Part shown: positions 35,954-44,557 of the stretch, in pieces
Layout: each line of letters starts with the position of its first letter
How positions within the stretch are numbered: the stretch's first letter is position 1
Source: Asticcacaulis sp. MM231
GTDB taxonomy: Bacteria; Pseudomonadota; Alphaproteobacteria; Caulobacterales; Caulobacteraceae
Length of the DNA stretch: 64,000 bases
Reading direction: 5' to 3'
Assembly: GCF_964186625.1 (NCBI RefSeq)
Contig: NZ_OZ075108.1
Span: forward strand, 3,237,001-3,301,000
Position numbers and translations under genes: made by a program
The notes under the pieces: model-generated
Told to the model about the DNA's origin: nothing
Database searches by the model: none
What the model saw: the letters and a program-made list of their open reading frames with translations, nothing else

Positions 35954-37981
35954 ATGTCCCTCGACCTCACCTCTCTGTTGACGACAGCCACCGGCACGGC
36001 CGCGGGTCAAGGGATGGCCCTGGCCGGTGGCGCCGCTACGTCGGATGGCCAGAGCGCTGAGACGGGTACGGTTTCGTTCGAGAGCCTGCTGACGGCGCTG
36101 ACCGGCGATGCACCGGTTCAGGATACGTCCTTAGCGCAGGCTGTGGATCCGCAGGTAACGACCGCGCAGAGCGATGCCGCCGCCACTCTGATGGCCGCGC
36201 AGACGACAGCCCTGACAACCGAAACCGTGCAGGCGGATGTTACCCAGTTCCCGGTCGCGGTTAAGACTGAAACTCTGGCCCAGCCCACTGAGGATCAGAT
36301 GCAGACCCCGGTTCTGGTGACGGTTTTGGCAGACATACAGACTCAGCCTGCGGTCGAGGCCGGGGCGTCCGCGGTCCAGCCGCGAGCCCCTGCCGTTGAT
36401 GCGTCCGCCGCGACCGTGGCTGCACCTGCCGCCCAGTCCGCGCAGGATGCGCTGTCAGAAACTTTGGCGGTCGCTCCGGTGGTGCCCCTCAAAGCCGAAA
36501 CGTACGAAGCCCCGAAAGCGGTTGAGACGCAAGTCGCTGCATGGGTTGAAACCCCTGCCGCCAAGACGCCAAGCCCTGAGGTCGATGTGCCTGCGGCACC
36601 GATCGTGGTTGCAACCCCCATAGCCCAACCGCAAGCCGTTGCGATTGAAGCCGCTACGGTCATTGTGGAAGCGACCGTAACGCCGGTTGTCGGCCAGCAA
36701 GCGACTGCCAACCCGGTCAAGACGACGAAGGTCAGCGATGACACGACAGCAGACAGCAAAGTTATCACCGACAAGACTTCAAATGAGACCGTCGCGTCGG
36801 AGCTAATGGCCAGTCTGCTTGCTCAGGCTCCGAAAGCGCCTGTAGCCACGCCTGCTGCTCCGGTGCCGACCGCTCCTCCGCAAGCTAACACACCGACACC
36901 TGTCGCGCCGCAAATGCCGCAGGATCAGGCCAGGCCGCCGGTTGATGATCAAGGTGCACCGCAAGCCAGAATGTCGGCCGATGCCGCGGCGCCGGCTCAA
37001 CCCACCACGGCCAAGGCCGCCGATTTCGCAAGCCTGTTGAGGGCAACCGACCCTAAAGCAGCAGCCGCATCCGCGAAAACGCCGGAAACCCAGACACAAC
37101 AGGTTCAGACACAACAGGTTCAGGCCACCGTGACGGAAACGATGGCGCCGCCAGTCCGCAGCGTTCAAGCGCCGGTGCCGGTCAAGGCCTCTGTTGAACC
37201 GCAAACGGCCAGTGCCAGTGTCCCGGCAGAGAGCGCCATCGTCGTCGCCCCCGTCGTCACTTCGGAGGCATCCTCAGCTTTCACCCTGATCTCGGCGCAG
37301 ACGCAAGGCCAATCGACCTATAGCGCCAGCCCGGCCGCCGCGACGGTCGCTACTCAAACCGCCCTTTCTCAAACGGCGGTCGATAACCTCAACGCGCTCA
37401 GTGTGCAGATCAACAAGCGTCATGCCGAAGGCGCCACCAAGTTCACCATGGAACTGCACCCGGCCGATCTTGGCCGTGTCGATGTGGCTCTGACCATCGC
37501 CAAGGATGGCAAGCTGACGGCGCATATGAGCTTCGATAGCGCCGTCACCGCCGAAACCTTCAGCGCCCATGAATCCGACCTGCGCAAACAACTGAGCGCA
37601 ACGGGTCTGGCTCTGGCCGACGACGCCCTGACTTTCACCTCACGCGCCAAACCTGAGGCGATCGTGGTCGCCGCGCAAAGCCAGAATTCGACTGGGAACC
37701 AGAACCCAGGTGGTCAATCGACGCCGCAGGATGCGCGCACCCAGGACAGCCTGTCACAACAAAATTCCAACTCGCAGCAGAATTCGCAGCAACAACAGCA
37801 GGCCCTGTTCAACGACCAGCAGGGCCAGAACCGCCACAATGCCCAACAGGCAGCGCGTGCCCTCGCCCAGGCCGAGCAGATCGCCCCGGACAGCGACATG
37901 GACGCCACGCTCGATGCGGCCATGGCCAGCCTGAATTACCGCCAACCCGATGCGCGCCTCGCGCTCAACCTGATCGTCTAG
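35954..37981 (+). CDS. fliK: Flagellar hook-length control protein FliK
   Basis: Secreted molecular ruler that stops hook growth and switches export to filament proteins. A long Ala/Val/Thr/Pro-rich, low-complexity N-terminal region (about 1-470) precedes the conserved C-terminal domain (about 480-580), with KFTMELHPADLGRVDVAL and LRKQLSATGLALADDALTF. A Gln/Asn-rich tail (SNSQQNSQQQQQ) follows. The ATG at 35954 is chosen because the upstream in-frame TTG lies in the sigma-54 site. The length of 675 aa is within the wide range of the family. It is followed by flgD after 10 bases. Confidence 0.9.
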   Translation: MSLDLTSLLTTATGTAAGQGMALAGGAATSDGQSAETGTVSFESLLTALTGDAPVQDTSLAQAVDPQVTTAQSDAAATLMAAQTTALTTETVQADVTQFPVAVKTETLAQPTEDQMQTPVLVTVLADIQTQPAVEAGASAVQPRAPAVDASAATVAAPAAQSAQDALSETLAVAPVVPLKAETYEAPKAVETQVAAWVETPAAKTPSPEVDVPAAPIVVATPIAQPQAVAIEAATVIVEATVTPVVGQQATANPVKTTKVSDDTTADSKVITDKTSNETVASELMASLLAQAPKAPVATPAAPVPTAPPQANTPTPVAPQMPQDQARPPVDDQGAPQARMSADAAAPAQPTTAKAADFASLLRATDPKAAAASAKTPETQTQQVQTQQVQATVTETMAPPVRSVQAPVPVKASVEPQTASASVPAESAIVVAPVVTSEASSAFTLISAQTQGQSTYSASPAAATVATQTALSQTAVDNLNALSVQINKRHAEGATKFTMELHPADLGRVDVALTIAKDGKLTAHMSFDSAVTAETFSAHESDLRKQLSATGLALADDALTFTSRAKPEAIVVAAQSQNSTGNQNPGGQSTPQDARTQDSLSQQNSNSQQNSQQQQQALFNDQQGQNRHNAQQAARALAQAEQIAPDSDMDATLDAAMASLNYRQPDARLALNLIV

Positions 37982-37991
37982 GAAATCCGAC

Positions 37992-38648
37992 ATGGTTACG
38001 ACCGTAAGCAACACAGCCAGTACGACCACCAGTTCCTCGACCGCCGCCAGCGCGTCGTCGGTGACCAGCGACTACACCACCTTTCTCAACCTGCTGACGG
38101 CGCAGATCAAGAACCAGGATCCGCTGTCACCGATGGACACCACCGAGTGGACCAATCAGCTCGTGCAGTATTCCTCGGTTGAGCAGGAAATAAAGAGCAA
38201 CCAGTATCTCGAGGCGCTCACCAATCAGAGCACCCAGAGCAATATGAATGCCGCCGTCAGCTATATTGGCAAGACCGTCACCGCCGATCAGGACGTGGCT
38301 GCGCTCAAGGACGGCACGGCTGAATGGCAATATGCGCTGGGCGCCACCGCCACCAAGGCGACGATGACCATTTCAGACTCAGACGGGACGGTTGTCTGGA
38401 GCGGCGATGCCCCCGACATGACCTCGGGCAGCCATGCCTTCACCTGGGATGGCAAGGACAGCAACGGCAATAGTCTGGCCGATGGCGAATACACCCTCAG
38501 TATCAAAGCCAGCAATGCGGCCGGAGATGTCGAAGCTGCAGCCGGGATCACAGGAATCGTCACCTCAGCCTCCAATTCCGATGGCACCATTCTTCTTAAG
38601 GTCGGCAACACCTCGGTCGATCTGACCGCCGTCACCTCCGTATCTTAA
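37992..38648 (+). CDS. flgD: Flagellar hook assembly (cap) protein FlgD
   Basis: Scaffold at the tip of the growing hook. The N-terminal region has the FlgD signature DYTTFLNLLTAQIKNQDPLSPMDTTEWTNQLVQYSSVEQ (about 27-65). The C-terminal part (about 100-215) is the FlgD Ig/tudor-like domain with FTWDGKDSNGNSLADGEYTL. The 218-aa length is normal. Confidence 0.95.
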   Translation: MVTTVSNTASTTTSSSTAASASSVTSDYTTFLNLLTAQIKNQDPLSPMDTTEWTNQLVQYSSVEQEIKSNQYLEALTNQSTQSNMNAAVSYIGKTVTADQDVAALKDGTAEWQYALGATATKATMTISDSDGTVVWSGDAPDMTSGSHAFTWDGKDSNGNSLADGEYTLSIKASNAAGDVEAAAGITGIVTSASNSDGTILLKVGNTSVDLTAVTSVS

Positions 38649-38705
38649 AATTCCCACTCTTTTTTCTTTCACGTTTAACGCCGCACGTATCAGGAGTTTC
38701 ACACC

Positions 38706-40163
38706 ATGAGTATCAACAGCGCCATGCAATCGGGCGTCACCGCCCTGGCCGCGAACTCGACCGCTCTCGCCACCATCTCGAACAACATCGCCAACTCCAA
38801 CACCACCGGCTACAAGCGCATCCTGACCAACTTCACCGATCTGGTGTCGGGTTCGGCCAGCAAGTCGTCGTTCTCGTCAGGCGGCGTTGTGGCGGTCAAT
38901 CGCCAGACCACGACCAATCAGGGCGAACTTAACAACAACACCTCGGGCTACAGCCTCGGCATCGACGGGCAAGGTTTCTTCGTGGTGTCGGATTCGGCGG
39001 AAGACCTGACCTCTGGCAGCTCGCTTCTGTTCACGCGCGACGGTTCGTTTACGACCGACACCAAGGGCAACCTCGTCAACGCCGGCGGTTTCTATCTCGA
39101 AGGCTGGCCGGCCGATTCGAGCGGTAATATCAACACCTCGGCCACCGACATCAACATGCTGGCGCCCATCAACGTGGCCGCGCTCTCCAAGGCCATTGAA
39201 GCCACCACCAAGGTGACCTTCAAGGCCAACCTGAACGCTGAAACCAAGGTTTCCGATCTGGTCGCCAACTATGACCCGACTGACGCAGCCTACGCCATGT
39301 CGACTTATGACGCCGCCACCGGCACCGGCACCAAGCCCAATTCGACCATATCGAGCACGATTTCGGATTCGCTGGGTCAGCAGCATAATATCACAATCTC
39401 GCTCATCAAGAAGGGTATCAGCACCACGGCGCCGACCGTGGGTGAAACCGAATGGGCTTACGAAATCTCGTCCAAGGACATTATCAGCGGCGGCACACCA
39501 GACCTGCACCAGATTTCGACCGGCTCACTGTTTTTCAAACAGGACGGCTCGCTCGACATCGGCGACGCGGCCAACAGTGTCGCCTCACCCTCGACCGGCG
39601 GCCTGATGGACCCGACCCTGAATGTGGTCGGCGCCTCGGGCGATACCGCCGCCACCGTGCGCTGGGCTGACAGCGTCGGTGCTCAGGCCCTGCCCTCGCT
39701 GACCTTCGGCTATGATGTCAACAGCGTCACCAACAATGCCAGCTCGCTGACCCAGATCACAGGGGATTCCACCACTGACACGGTCAAGGCCAACGGTACG
39801 GAATTCGGCACCCTCGCCAAGGTCGAGATCGGTAAGGACGGCATCGTCAAGGCGATCTACAATAACGGCAACTCGCGCACCCTGGCGCAGGTGGCCCTGG
39901 CCACCTTCCTGAACGCCAACGGCCTGACGCCTGTCACCGGCAACGCTTACGCGGTGTCGACAAAATCAGGCGCCTTCCTGCTCAAGACGCCCGGCCAGAC
40001 CGGCTCCGGCACTTTGGAAGCTGATACGCTTGAAGCCTCCACCGTTGATCTGGCGCAGGAATTCACCGGCCTCATTACCACCCAGCGCGCCTATTCGGCA
40101 GCCTCGAAGATTGTCACAACGGCAGATGAAATGCTGCAGGAACTTCTGGCCATAAAGCGTTAG
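38706..40163 (+). CDS. flgE: Flagellar hook protein FlgE
   Basis: Structural subunit of the hook. The N-terminus MQSGVTALAANSTALATISNNIANSNTTGYKR and the C-terminus AQEFTGLITTQRAYSAASKIVTTADEMLQELLAIKR are the classic rod/hook family ends. The inner SLGIDGQGFFVVSD is also conserved. At 485 aa it is shorter than the Caulobacter hook protein (about 590), mainly in the surface domain. A CAGGAG ribosome site precedes the ATG. Confidence 0.95.
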   Translation: MSINSAMQSGVTALAANSTALATISNNIANSNTTGYKRILTNFTDLVSGSASKSSFSSGGVVAVNRQTTTNQGELNNNTSGYSLGIDGQGFFVVSDSAEDLTSGSSLLFTRDGSFTTDTKGNLVNAGGFYLEGWPADSSGNINTSATDINMLAPINVAALSKAIEATTKVTFKANLNAETKVSDLVANYDPTDAAYAMSTYDAATGTGTKPNSTISSTISDSLGQQHNITISLIKKGISTTAPTVGETEWAYEISSKDIISGGTPDLHQISTGSLFFKQDGSLDIGDAANSVASPSTGGLMDPTLNVVGASGDTAATVRWADSVGAQALPSLTFGYDVNSVTNNASSLTQITGDSTTDTVKANGTEFGTLAKVEIGKDGIVKAIYNNGNSRTLAQVALATFLNANGLTPVTGNAYAVSTKSGAFLLKTPGQTGSGTLEADTLEASTVDLAQEFTGLITTQRAYSAASKIVTTADEMLQELLAIKR

Positions 40164-40287
40164 TAAGATGAGACTAGCCAATTAACTAAGTATTTGTTGG
40201 TTATCTTCATTTTATACTTACAAATAACAGAATTATTAATTCAGGCTGAACTTGAAAGCGAAAAGCTAACGCATACTAAACAAAGCA

Positions 40288-40349
40288 TTAACGATACCTT
40301 AGCGCCAATTTTACCATATATTTACTATGGCAATTAAGCTGATGTTTAA
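40288..40349 (+). promoter_or_regulatory. CtrA-type TTAA sites upstream of sciP
   Basis: In an AT-rich 235-base gap, TTAA-CGATACC-TTAG (40288-40302, spacing 7) and TTAA-N8-TTAA (40334-40349) precede sciP. In Caulobacter sciP lies in the CtrA regulon, which fits, but the second site has non-standard spacing. Confidence 0.5.
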
Positions 40350-40398
40350 GGAAGGCGTGTAGGATGCTGGTATGTGATGGTAACAAAGGCAAAACGCC

Positions 40399-40680
40399 AT
40401 GCTTCAAGAGCAACGCCGCGATAACAAAGGCGAAAAATACGTGATTGGTCCTACCGGGGCAAAACTGACACTCAACGACCTGCCGCCAGCCGGCACGGAA
40501 CGTTGGGTCATACGCCGCAAGGCAGAGGTGGTGGCAGCCGTGCGCGGCGGTCTCCTGACCTTTGACGATGCGTGCGAGCGCTACAACATTACCTCGGAAG
40601 AGTTCCTGGGTTGGCAAAAGGCCATTGAGAATCATGGCATGGCCGGCCTGCGCACCACGAGAATCCAGTCTTACCGCTAA
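40399..40680 (+). CDS. sciP: CtrA inhibitory protein SciP (DUF1153)
   Basis: Small protein that binds CtrA and blocks its transcriptional activation in swarmer cells. The 93-aa sequence is a full DUF1153 domain: KYVIGPTGAKLTLNDLPPAG, then the helix-turn-helix GGLLTFDDACERYNITSEEFLGWQ, ending LRTTRIQSYR. The length equals known SciP. Its place just after flgE is the same as in Caulobacter. It ends with a strong terminator. Confidence 0.95.
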   Translation: MLQEQRRDNKGEKYVIGPTGAKLTLNDLPPAGTERWVIRRKAEVVAAVRGGLLTFDDACERYNITSEEFLGWQKAIENHGMAGLRTTRIQSYR

Positions 40681-40720
40681 GCCAGTCTTACTGAGGGCGG
40701 AGCCGGATACCAAATACATG

Positions 40721-40764
40721 AGCGGCCACGCCTGAGAGATCAGGCGTGGCCGCTGGTGCTTTTG
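40721..40764 (+). terminator. Rho-independent terminator after sciP
   Basis: A perfect 15-bp stem AGCGGCCACGCCTGA / TCAGGCGTGGCCGCT with a GAGA loop is followed by GGTGCTTTTG. It lies between sciP and the convergent HxlR gene. Confidence 0.85.
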
Positions 40765-40816
40765 CTCAATACAGAAACGCCTCCCCCTTTTTATAGGGGA
40801 AGCGTGGGAATCTGGC

Positions 40817-41317
40817 TCAATCCACCTCTTCAGCAATAAACCGGCGCTTGCCAAGTTCAGCCAGAGATATGGCGTCCGGGTTCTGCTGCACGCCAAGTTC
40901 GCCCATCTGCACGCGCTGTTCACAGTGCGCACAGTGCGTCACCGGCGACAGGCTGTGGCCACAGGTATGGATCGTCTCGTAAATCGCGCGCTCCTCGCCA
41001 TAGACATGCTTCTGGCCCCAGTCCTGCATGAAGAGGATCATCGGGCGCAGTTCGCGGCCCTTGTCGGTCAGCAGATATTCATAGCGGCGCGGACGCTCGC
41101 AATAGAGGCTTTGCTCAAAGACGCCGTGCGCCACCAGGTGCTTGAGCCGCGCGGCCAACACATTGCGCGCCAACCCCAGCGCTTCCTGCCATTGCTCGAA
41201 GCGGCAAAGCCCCGAGAAGGCGTCGCGGATAATCAGGAGCGTCCAGGGCTCACCGATAATATCCAAACTCGCCGCAAGGGCGCACTTTTCTTTACTATAG
41301 TCTGCTGATCGGCCCAT
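40817..41317 (-). CDS. HxlR-family transcriptional regulator
   Basis: Winged-helix regulator with the family start CALAASLDIIGEPWTLLIIRDAFSGLCRFEQWQEALGLARNVLAARLKHL (about 12-60) and the wing YEYLLTDKGRELRPMILFMQDWG. A C-terminal extension has cysteines in TCGHSLSPVTHCAHCEQ, which may bind a metal (inference). The target is unknown; no obvious partner gene is adjacent. Confidence 0.9.
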   Translation of the reverse strand: MGRSADYSKEKCALAASLDIIGEPWTLLIIRDAFSGLCRFEQWQEALGLARNVLAARLKHLVAHGVFEQSLYCERPRRYEYLLTDKGRELRPMILFMQDWGQKHVYGEERAIYETIHTCGHSLSPVTHCAHCEQRVQMGELGVQQNPDAISLAELGKRRFIAEEVD

Positions 41318-41518
41318 CGTCGTAACACTCTTATTTTATGTCGAAGCGGTCTTTGACCGCCATTATTTCCCGCAGGCTACGCAAAAAGATTTTAACAAGA
41401 TATGCACAGTGCAAGATATTGCAAAAGTTTAATGCGGCACGTCAATACCCAAACGCGTCCCAGCAAGGAAGCCGCTGTCATGGCGTATAAAATGTTCAGA
41501 AAGTCTTACGAAAAAGGC

Positions 41519-42040
41519 TTAACGGTTGAGGGCGTAAAGCGCCGAGAAGGCGTGCGCCATTGCCGCCTCGTCACTACGCACGAAATCCTGTTCGAAATGA
41601 TCGCCCTGCCAGTGCAGGAGGAGACCGGTAGCGCCATCCAGCCCCAGCATCAGACTGTCATGCGCAGCATTGATTCCGGCCGTGGCGCAATCGGAGGTGA
41701 AGGTGCCACATTCGGCCTGATAGCGGCCGGCCTTGACCACGCGCAGATCCGGCGCAGTAGCGCCGCCATCGAAGGCGGTGACGCGGATATCCTGCGTGCC
41801 GCTAACCCTATTGAGGTGAATATGGACAGCAATGCGACCGGTATCGGCTTCGCTTACCAGATAAAGGTCGTCACGGCGGCCATCACCATCGAAATCGCCG
41901 TCGCGCGAGAGGGTATGATCGGTCACGGAGGGCCGGCTGAGATCAGGCGTCAGGGTCGAGGCCTTCGCCAGGGTCGAAATCGCCACGCCCCCCAGCGCGA
42001 TCAGCGCCGTCAGCACACCCAGAACATAAGCCCGTACCAT
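41519..42040 (-). CDS. Secreted protein with an FG-GAP/EF-hand-like calcium motif
   Basis: A signal peptide (MVRAYVLGVLTALIALGGVA) precedes a domain with RDGDFDGDGRRDDLYLVSE, resembling FG-GAP/VCBS calcium-binding loops (DxDxDG). Later a cysteine pair (ECGTFTSDC) could form a disulfide. I do not recognise a function. Three tandem ATGs make the start ambiguous (42046, 42043, 42040); the last is best spaced from AAGGGTAGG. Confidence 0.65.
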   Translation of the reverse strand: MVRAYVLGVLTALIALGGVAISTLAKASTLTPDLSRPSVTDHTLSRDGDFDGDGRRDDLYLVSEADTGRIAVHIHLNRVSGTQDIRVTAFDGGATAPDLRVVKAGRYQAECGTFTSDCATAGINAAHDSLMLGLDGATGLLLHWQGDHFEQDFVRSDEAAMAHAFSALYALNR

Positions 42041-42179
42041 CATCATCCTACCCTTATATTGGCTTGAAGGGCGAGGTTGTGTCCTTTCAGGACATCCTGG
42101 CACCTTTTGCGCACTCTTCACGCAAGGCCGATGCCAGCATTGCCACAGGTGGGCGATTATGACAATAATATTTTGTTAA

Positions 42180-42377
42180 CTATTTAGGTGATTGTAATGT
42201 CGGGGAAAAGTCATAGGCGCCCCCCTCGTCAGCCGGTAGACGCATAACGCTTTCCGGGCCATATAAAAGCCAGGACAGGTCTGGCGCAGCCGGATGCGGA
42301 CGATCGCCAGCCGTGCTGGTACAGCCCGTTTGCAGTAGGGCGATAAGGGCTTGTGGCCCAAGGCTCAGTAAAACCAT
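42180..42377 (-). CDS. Possible small exported or lipoprotein-like peptide
   Basis: A 65-residue frame with GGAG 6 bases before the ATG at 42377. The hydrophobic N-terminus (VLLSLGPQALIALL) runs into QTGCTSTAG, which resembles a lipoprotein signal, though the -3 residue is not typical. The C-terminal part is polar (LPADEGGAYDFSP). The sequence is not recognised; a real gene is possible but not proved. Confidence 0.4.
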   Translation of the reverse strand: MVLLSLGPQALIALLQTGCTSTAGDRPHPAAPDLSWLLYGPESVMRLPADEGGAYDFSPTLQSPK

Positions 42378-42549
42378 CTGCGACTCCACAATTTACATTA
42401 ATTGAGAATAATTCGCATTATCGAAATAGCAAGCGCCATTTCGTCACAATCGTTTGATGGGCTGCGGGCGGCAGAAAGAACCAGAGCAAAACCCGCAGAA
42501 GCGTGGCGTCGGGCTTGTCATTTTGCAAAGGGTGTGCAAATTCTTATTC

Positions 42550-42966
42550 ATGACCGATGAAGACGTTAAAACCGCGAACATGCCCCACGCCACAGACCTG
42601 CACGTCGGCGACGTTGTCAGAAAGCGCCGCAAGGAACTGAAATTCAGCCAGGCCGAACTGGCGAAGGCCGTCGGGCTGACCTTTCAGCAAATTCAAAAAT
42701 ACGAACGCGGCTCGAATCGCATTTCGGCGTCAAAACTCTATGAGATCGCGCACTTTCTCAACATACCCATCGCTTATTTCTTCGATGGCTTATCCGCTGA
42801 AGAAGAAATTCGCGCGCCCTTTAAGGAAGGCAATACCGATGCTTTCCTCGCCAGCATCGAAGGACAGTCTTTGGCCAATGCCTTCGTGAAACTGACGCCC
42901 GCCAAGCGCAAGGGCGTTATGGCCCTGGTCCGCGCCATAGTGGCCGACGAGCGGCCCCCCTCTTAA
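42550..42966 (+). CDS. XRE-family helix-turn-helix regulator
   Basis: Cro/C1-type DNA-binding domain at about 20-75 (VGDVVRKRRKELKFSQAELAKAVGLTFQQIQKYERGSNRIS). A short regulatory tail follows (FFDGLSAEEEIRAPF..., LTPAKRKGVMALVRAIVADERPPS). It resembles SinR/PraR-like single-domain regulators of alphaproteobacteria. The ATG at 42550 lacks a strong ribosome site; ATG 42580 is also possible. No partner gene is directly coupled. Confidence 0.88.
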   Translation: MTDEDVKTANMPHATDLHVGDVVRKRRKELKFSQAELAKAVGLTFQQIQKYERGSNRISASKLYEIAHFLNIPIAYFFDGLSAEEEIRAPFKEGNTDAFLASIEGQSLANAFVKLTPAKRKGVMALVRAIVADERPPS

Positions 42967-43041
42967 AATCGTACCTCTGGCCTATTCCCGATATTTTCGT
43001 TACCCTTGGAAACGGGTCGCAGATCTTGAGGGGAAACAATA

Positions 43042-43698
43042 ATGATACCGGTGAGTTTGCTGAGCGTCGAACTGTTATCAGAACGACAGAAAGAAATTCT
43101 GCGCCTGGTGGCGAAGCACTATCAGGCCAAAGAAATCGCGCGAATTCTCAATATCAGCGAGCATACGGTCAAGACCCACACCGACGAAGCGCGCCGGCGC
43201 CTCGACGTGCCGACAAGCCGTCAGGCGGCCCGGCTTTTGGCGGAATATGAAGGGGTTGCCGGCCTCCCCCTTGACGAGCCTCCCCCCGCAACGGGGATGC
43301 CGTCATCGCCATCAGAGCGGGCAGTGTGGGCGCATGAACAAGCCATTTCTCCCCCGCGACCAATACATGACGATCAGCTTTCAGGAACTGGAAACAGTCT
43401 GGGAAATGCTGGCGGCTCACAACAAGAACGACGACATCAGGGATTCGGTGGAAACCGTACGCCTGTTGAGCAAATCGTGCAGCCCCATGAAGGCGCTGCA
43501 TACCTTGCTGGTAACAACAGCCTGGCTGGCGGACGATGGGATGGGTTCACAGGACGGCTGAAGACACTCAGCCTGCCGCAGTGGCTCGGCCTGATCGTCC
43601 TCGTCAGCATACTTTTCCCGCTGATGCTGGGCATGCTGGTCCAGGCCGCTACGAACGCGCTGAGTGTCTTCCAGACTTTACACGCTTCCGCCGGGTAA
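43042..43698 (+). CDS. LuxR-type HTH protein with C-terminal membrane segment
   Basis: The N-terminal LuxR/FixJ helix-turn-helix is at about 10-70 (LSERQKEILRLVAKHYQAKEIARILNISEHTVKTHTDEARRRL). It is followed by a disordered Pro/Gly-rich region (75-165) and a single membrane segment (about 180-203, WLGLIVLVSILFPLMLGMLV). This suggests a regulator held at the inner membrane with its DNA-binding domain in the cytoplasm. No sensor domain is visible. It is followed by two unknown genes in the same direction, possibly one operon. Confidence 0.8.
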   Translation: MIPVSLLSVELLSERQKEILRLVAKHYQAKEIARILNISEHTVKTHTDEARRRLDVPTSRQAARLLAEYEGVAGLPLDEPPPATGMPSSPSERAVWAHEQAISPPRPIHDDQLSGTGNSLGNAGGSQQERRHQGFGGNRTPVEQIVQPHEGAAYLAGNNSLAGGRWDGFTGRLKTLSLPQWLGLIVLVSILFPLMLGMLVQAATNALSVFQTLHASAG

Positions 43699-43750
43699 CC
43701 GTCCCCCGTCGAGCGTTCATCGGCCACGCGTTCGGCTAGGGGATATGAAC

Positions 43751-44098
43751 ATGAAAAGAATCGAAATGGTGCGCCACGGCGCCCAACAGCTTACTGTTGC
43801 CGAAAATGCAGTTGAAACGGCGCTTGTCGAGGTTTCCACCCTGCTGAGCCAGCTTGGCCGGATGCGTCTGGACTCCAATCTGTCCCCGGTATTAGGTCAG
43901 GAAGCGATTGCCACCCTGGTTGAGTCTGTTACCCTGTTATCCAACGCACGCGGCAAGATGGTGGACGCGCATGAACACCTGAATGGCGTGAAAACCCAGA
44001 TCGGCTGCGGCGCCATCGCGGCCGGCACGCTCGACAAGGGCGAAGACAAACCCGTCCCGCACGTTTCTGTTGTGGGAGGCACAAGGACAGCGGCTTAA
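43751..44098 (+). CDS. Small helical protein, unknown function
   Basis: About 115 aa, helical throughout, with the segment ENAVETALVEVSTLLSQLGRMRLD and a short polar tail; no signal peptide or membrane segment. I do not recognise it. The ATG at 43751 is 8 bases from AGGGG; ATG 43745 is too close to it. It sits between the membrane-tethered LuxR protein and a four-helix membrane protein, the latter starting 3 bases after its stop. Confidence 0.65.
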   Translation: MKRIEMVRHGAQQLTVAENAVETALVEVSTLLSQLGRMRLDSNLSPVLGQEAIATLVESVTLLSNARGKMVDAHEHLNGVKTQIGCGAIAAGTLDKGEDKPVPHVSVVGGTRTAA

Positions 44099-44101
44099 GG
44101 T

Positions 44102-44557
44102 ATGACCCTAAATCAGGCATGGCAAATCAGCGGCGTCGTTATCGCTATTGTTTGTTGTGCCTGGGCGTGGCGTTGCGGCGGTCCTGCGGAACGTCGCGGC
44201 GCCATCTATATTTTGACCGCCTGGCTTTTGTCGGTCATTTTCCAGTCGCATCAAGCCAGCGGCCCCGGCGTGTGGGTCAACATCATCGACATTCTGCTGC
44301 TGGCCGCCCTCGTTCATCTCTCCGTGCAATCGCGCAAGCCCTGGACGCTTTTTGCCGCCGCCTGTCAGCTCGACACCATCGCCTCACATATGTCGCAGGT
44401 CTTTTCAGGGTTCAGCCAGTGGGCCTATGTGGTCATTCTGGGCATCTGGGGGGGCTATGGCCTGCTGATCTGCCTGGCGATCGGCACCTACAATCATCAG
44501 CGAGAAACGCGGCGCATGAGGGACACGGTGGAAAAGCCCCCTACGGCGTCAGCTTGA
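44102..44557 (+). CDS. Four-helix membrane protein, unknown function
   Basis: The 151 aa contain about four hydrophobic segments (8-24, 35-50, 58-77 and 107-129). There are two Cys in CCAWAWRCGG near the first segment and a basic tail (NHQRETRRMRD). It is directly coupled to the preceding small gene and ends in a 17-base convergent overlap with the next gene. It may act with the LuxR-type protein upstream, but this is only context. Confidence 0.65.
   Translation: MTLNQAWQISGVVIAIVCCAWAWRCGGPAERRGAIYILTAWLLSVIFQSHQASGPGVWVNIIDILLLAALVHLSVQSRKPWTLFAAACQLDTIASHMSQVFSGFSQWAYVVILGIWGGYGLLICLAIGTYNHQRETRRMRDTVEKPPTASA

Noticed and set aside
37095..37125. Short tandem repeat (CAGACACAACAGGTT twice) in fliK
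   Set aside because: A two-unit in-frame repeat inside low-complexity coding sequence; not a CRISPR array or regulatory repeat.
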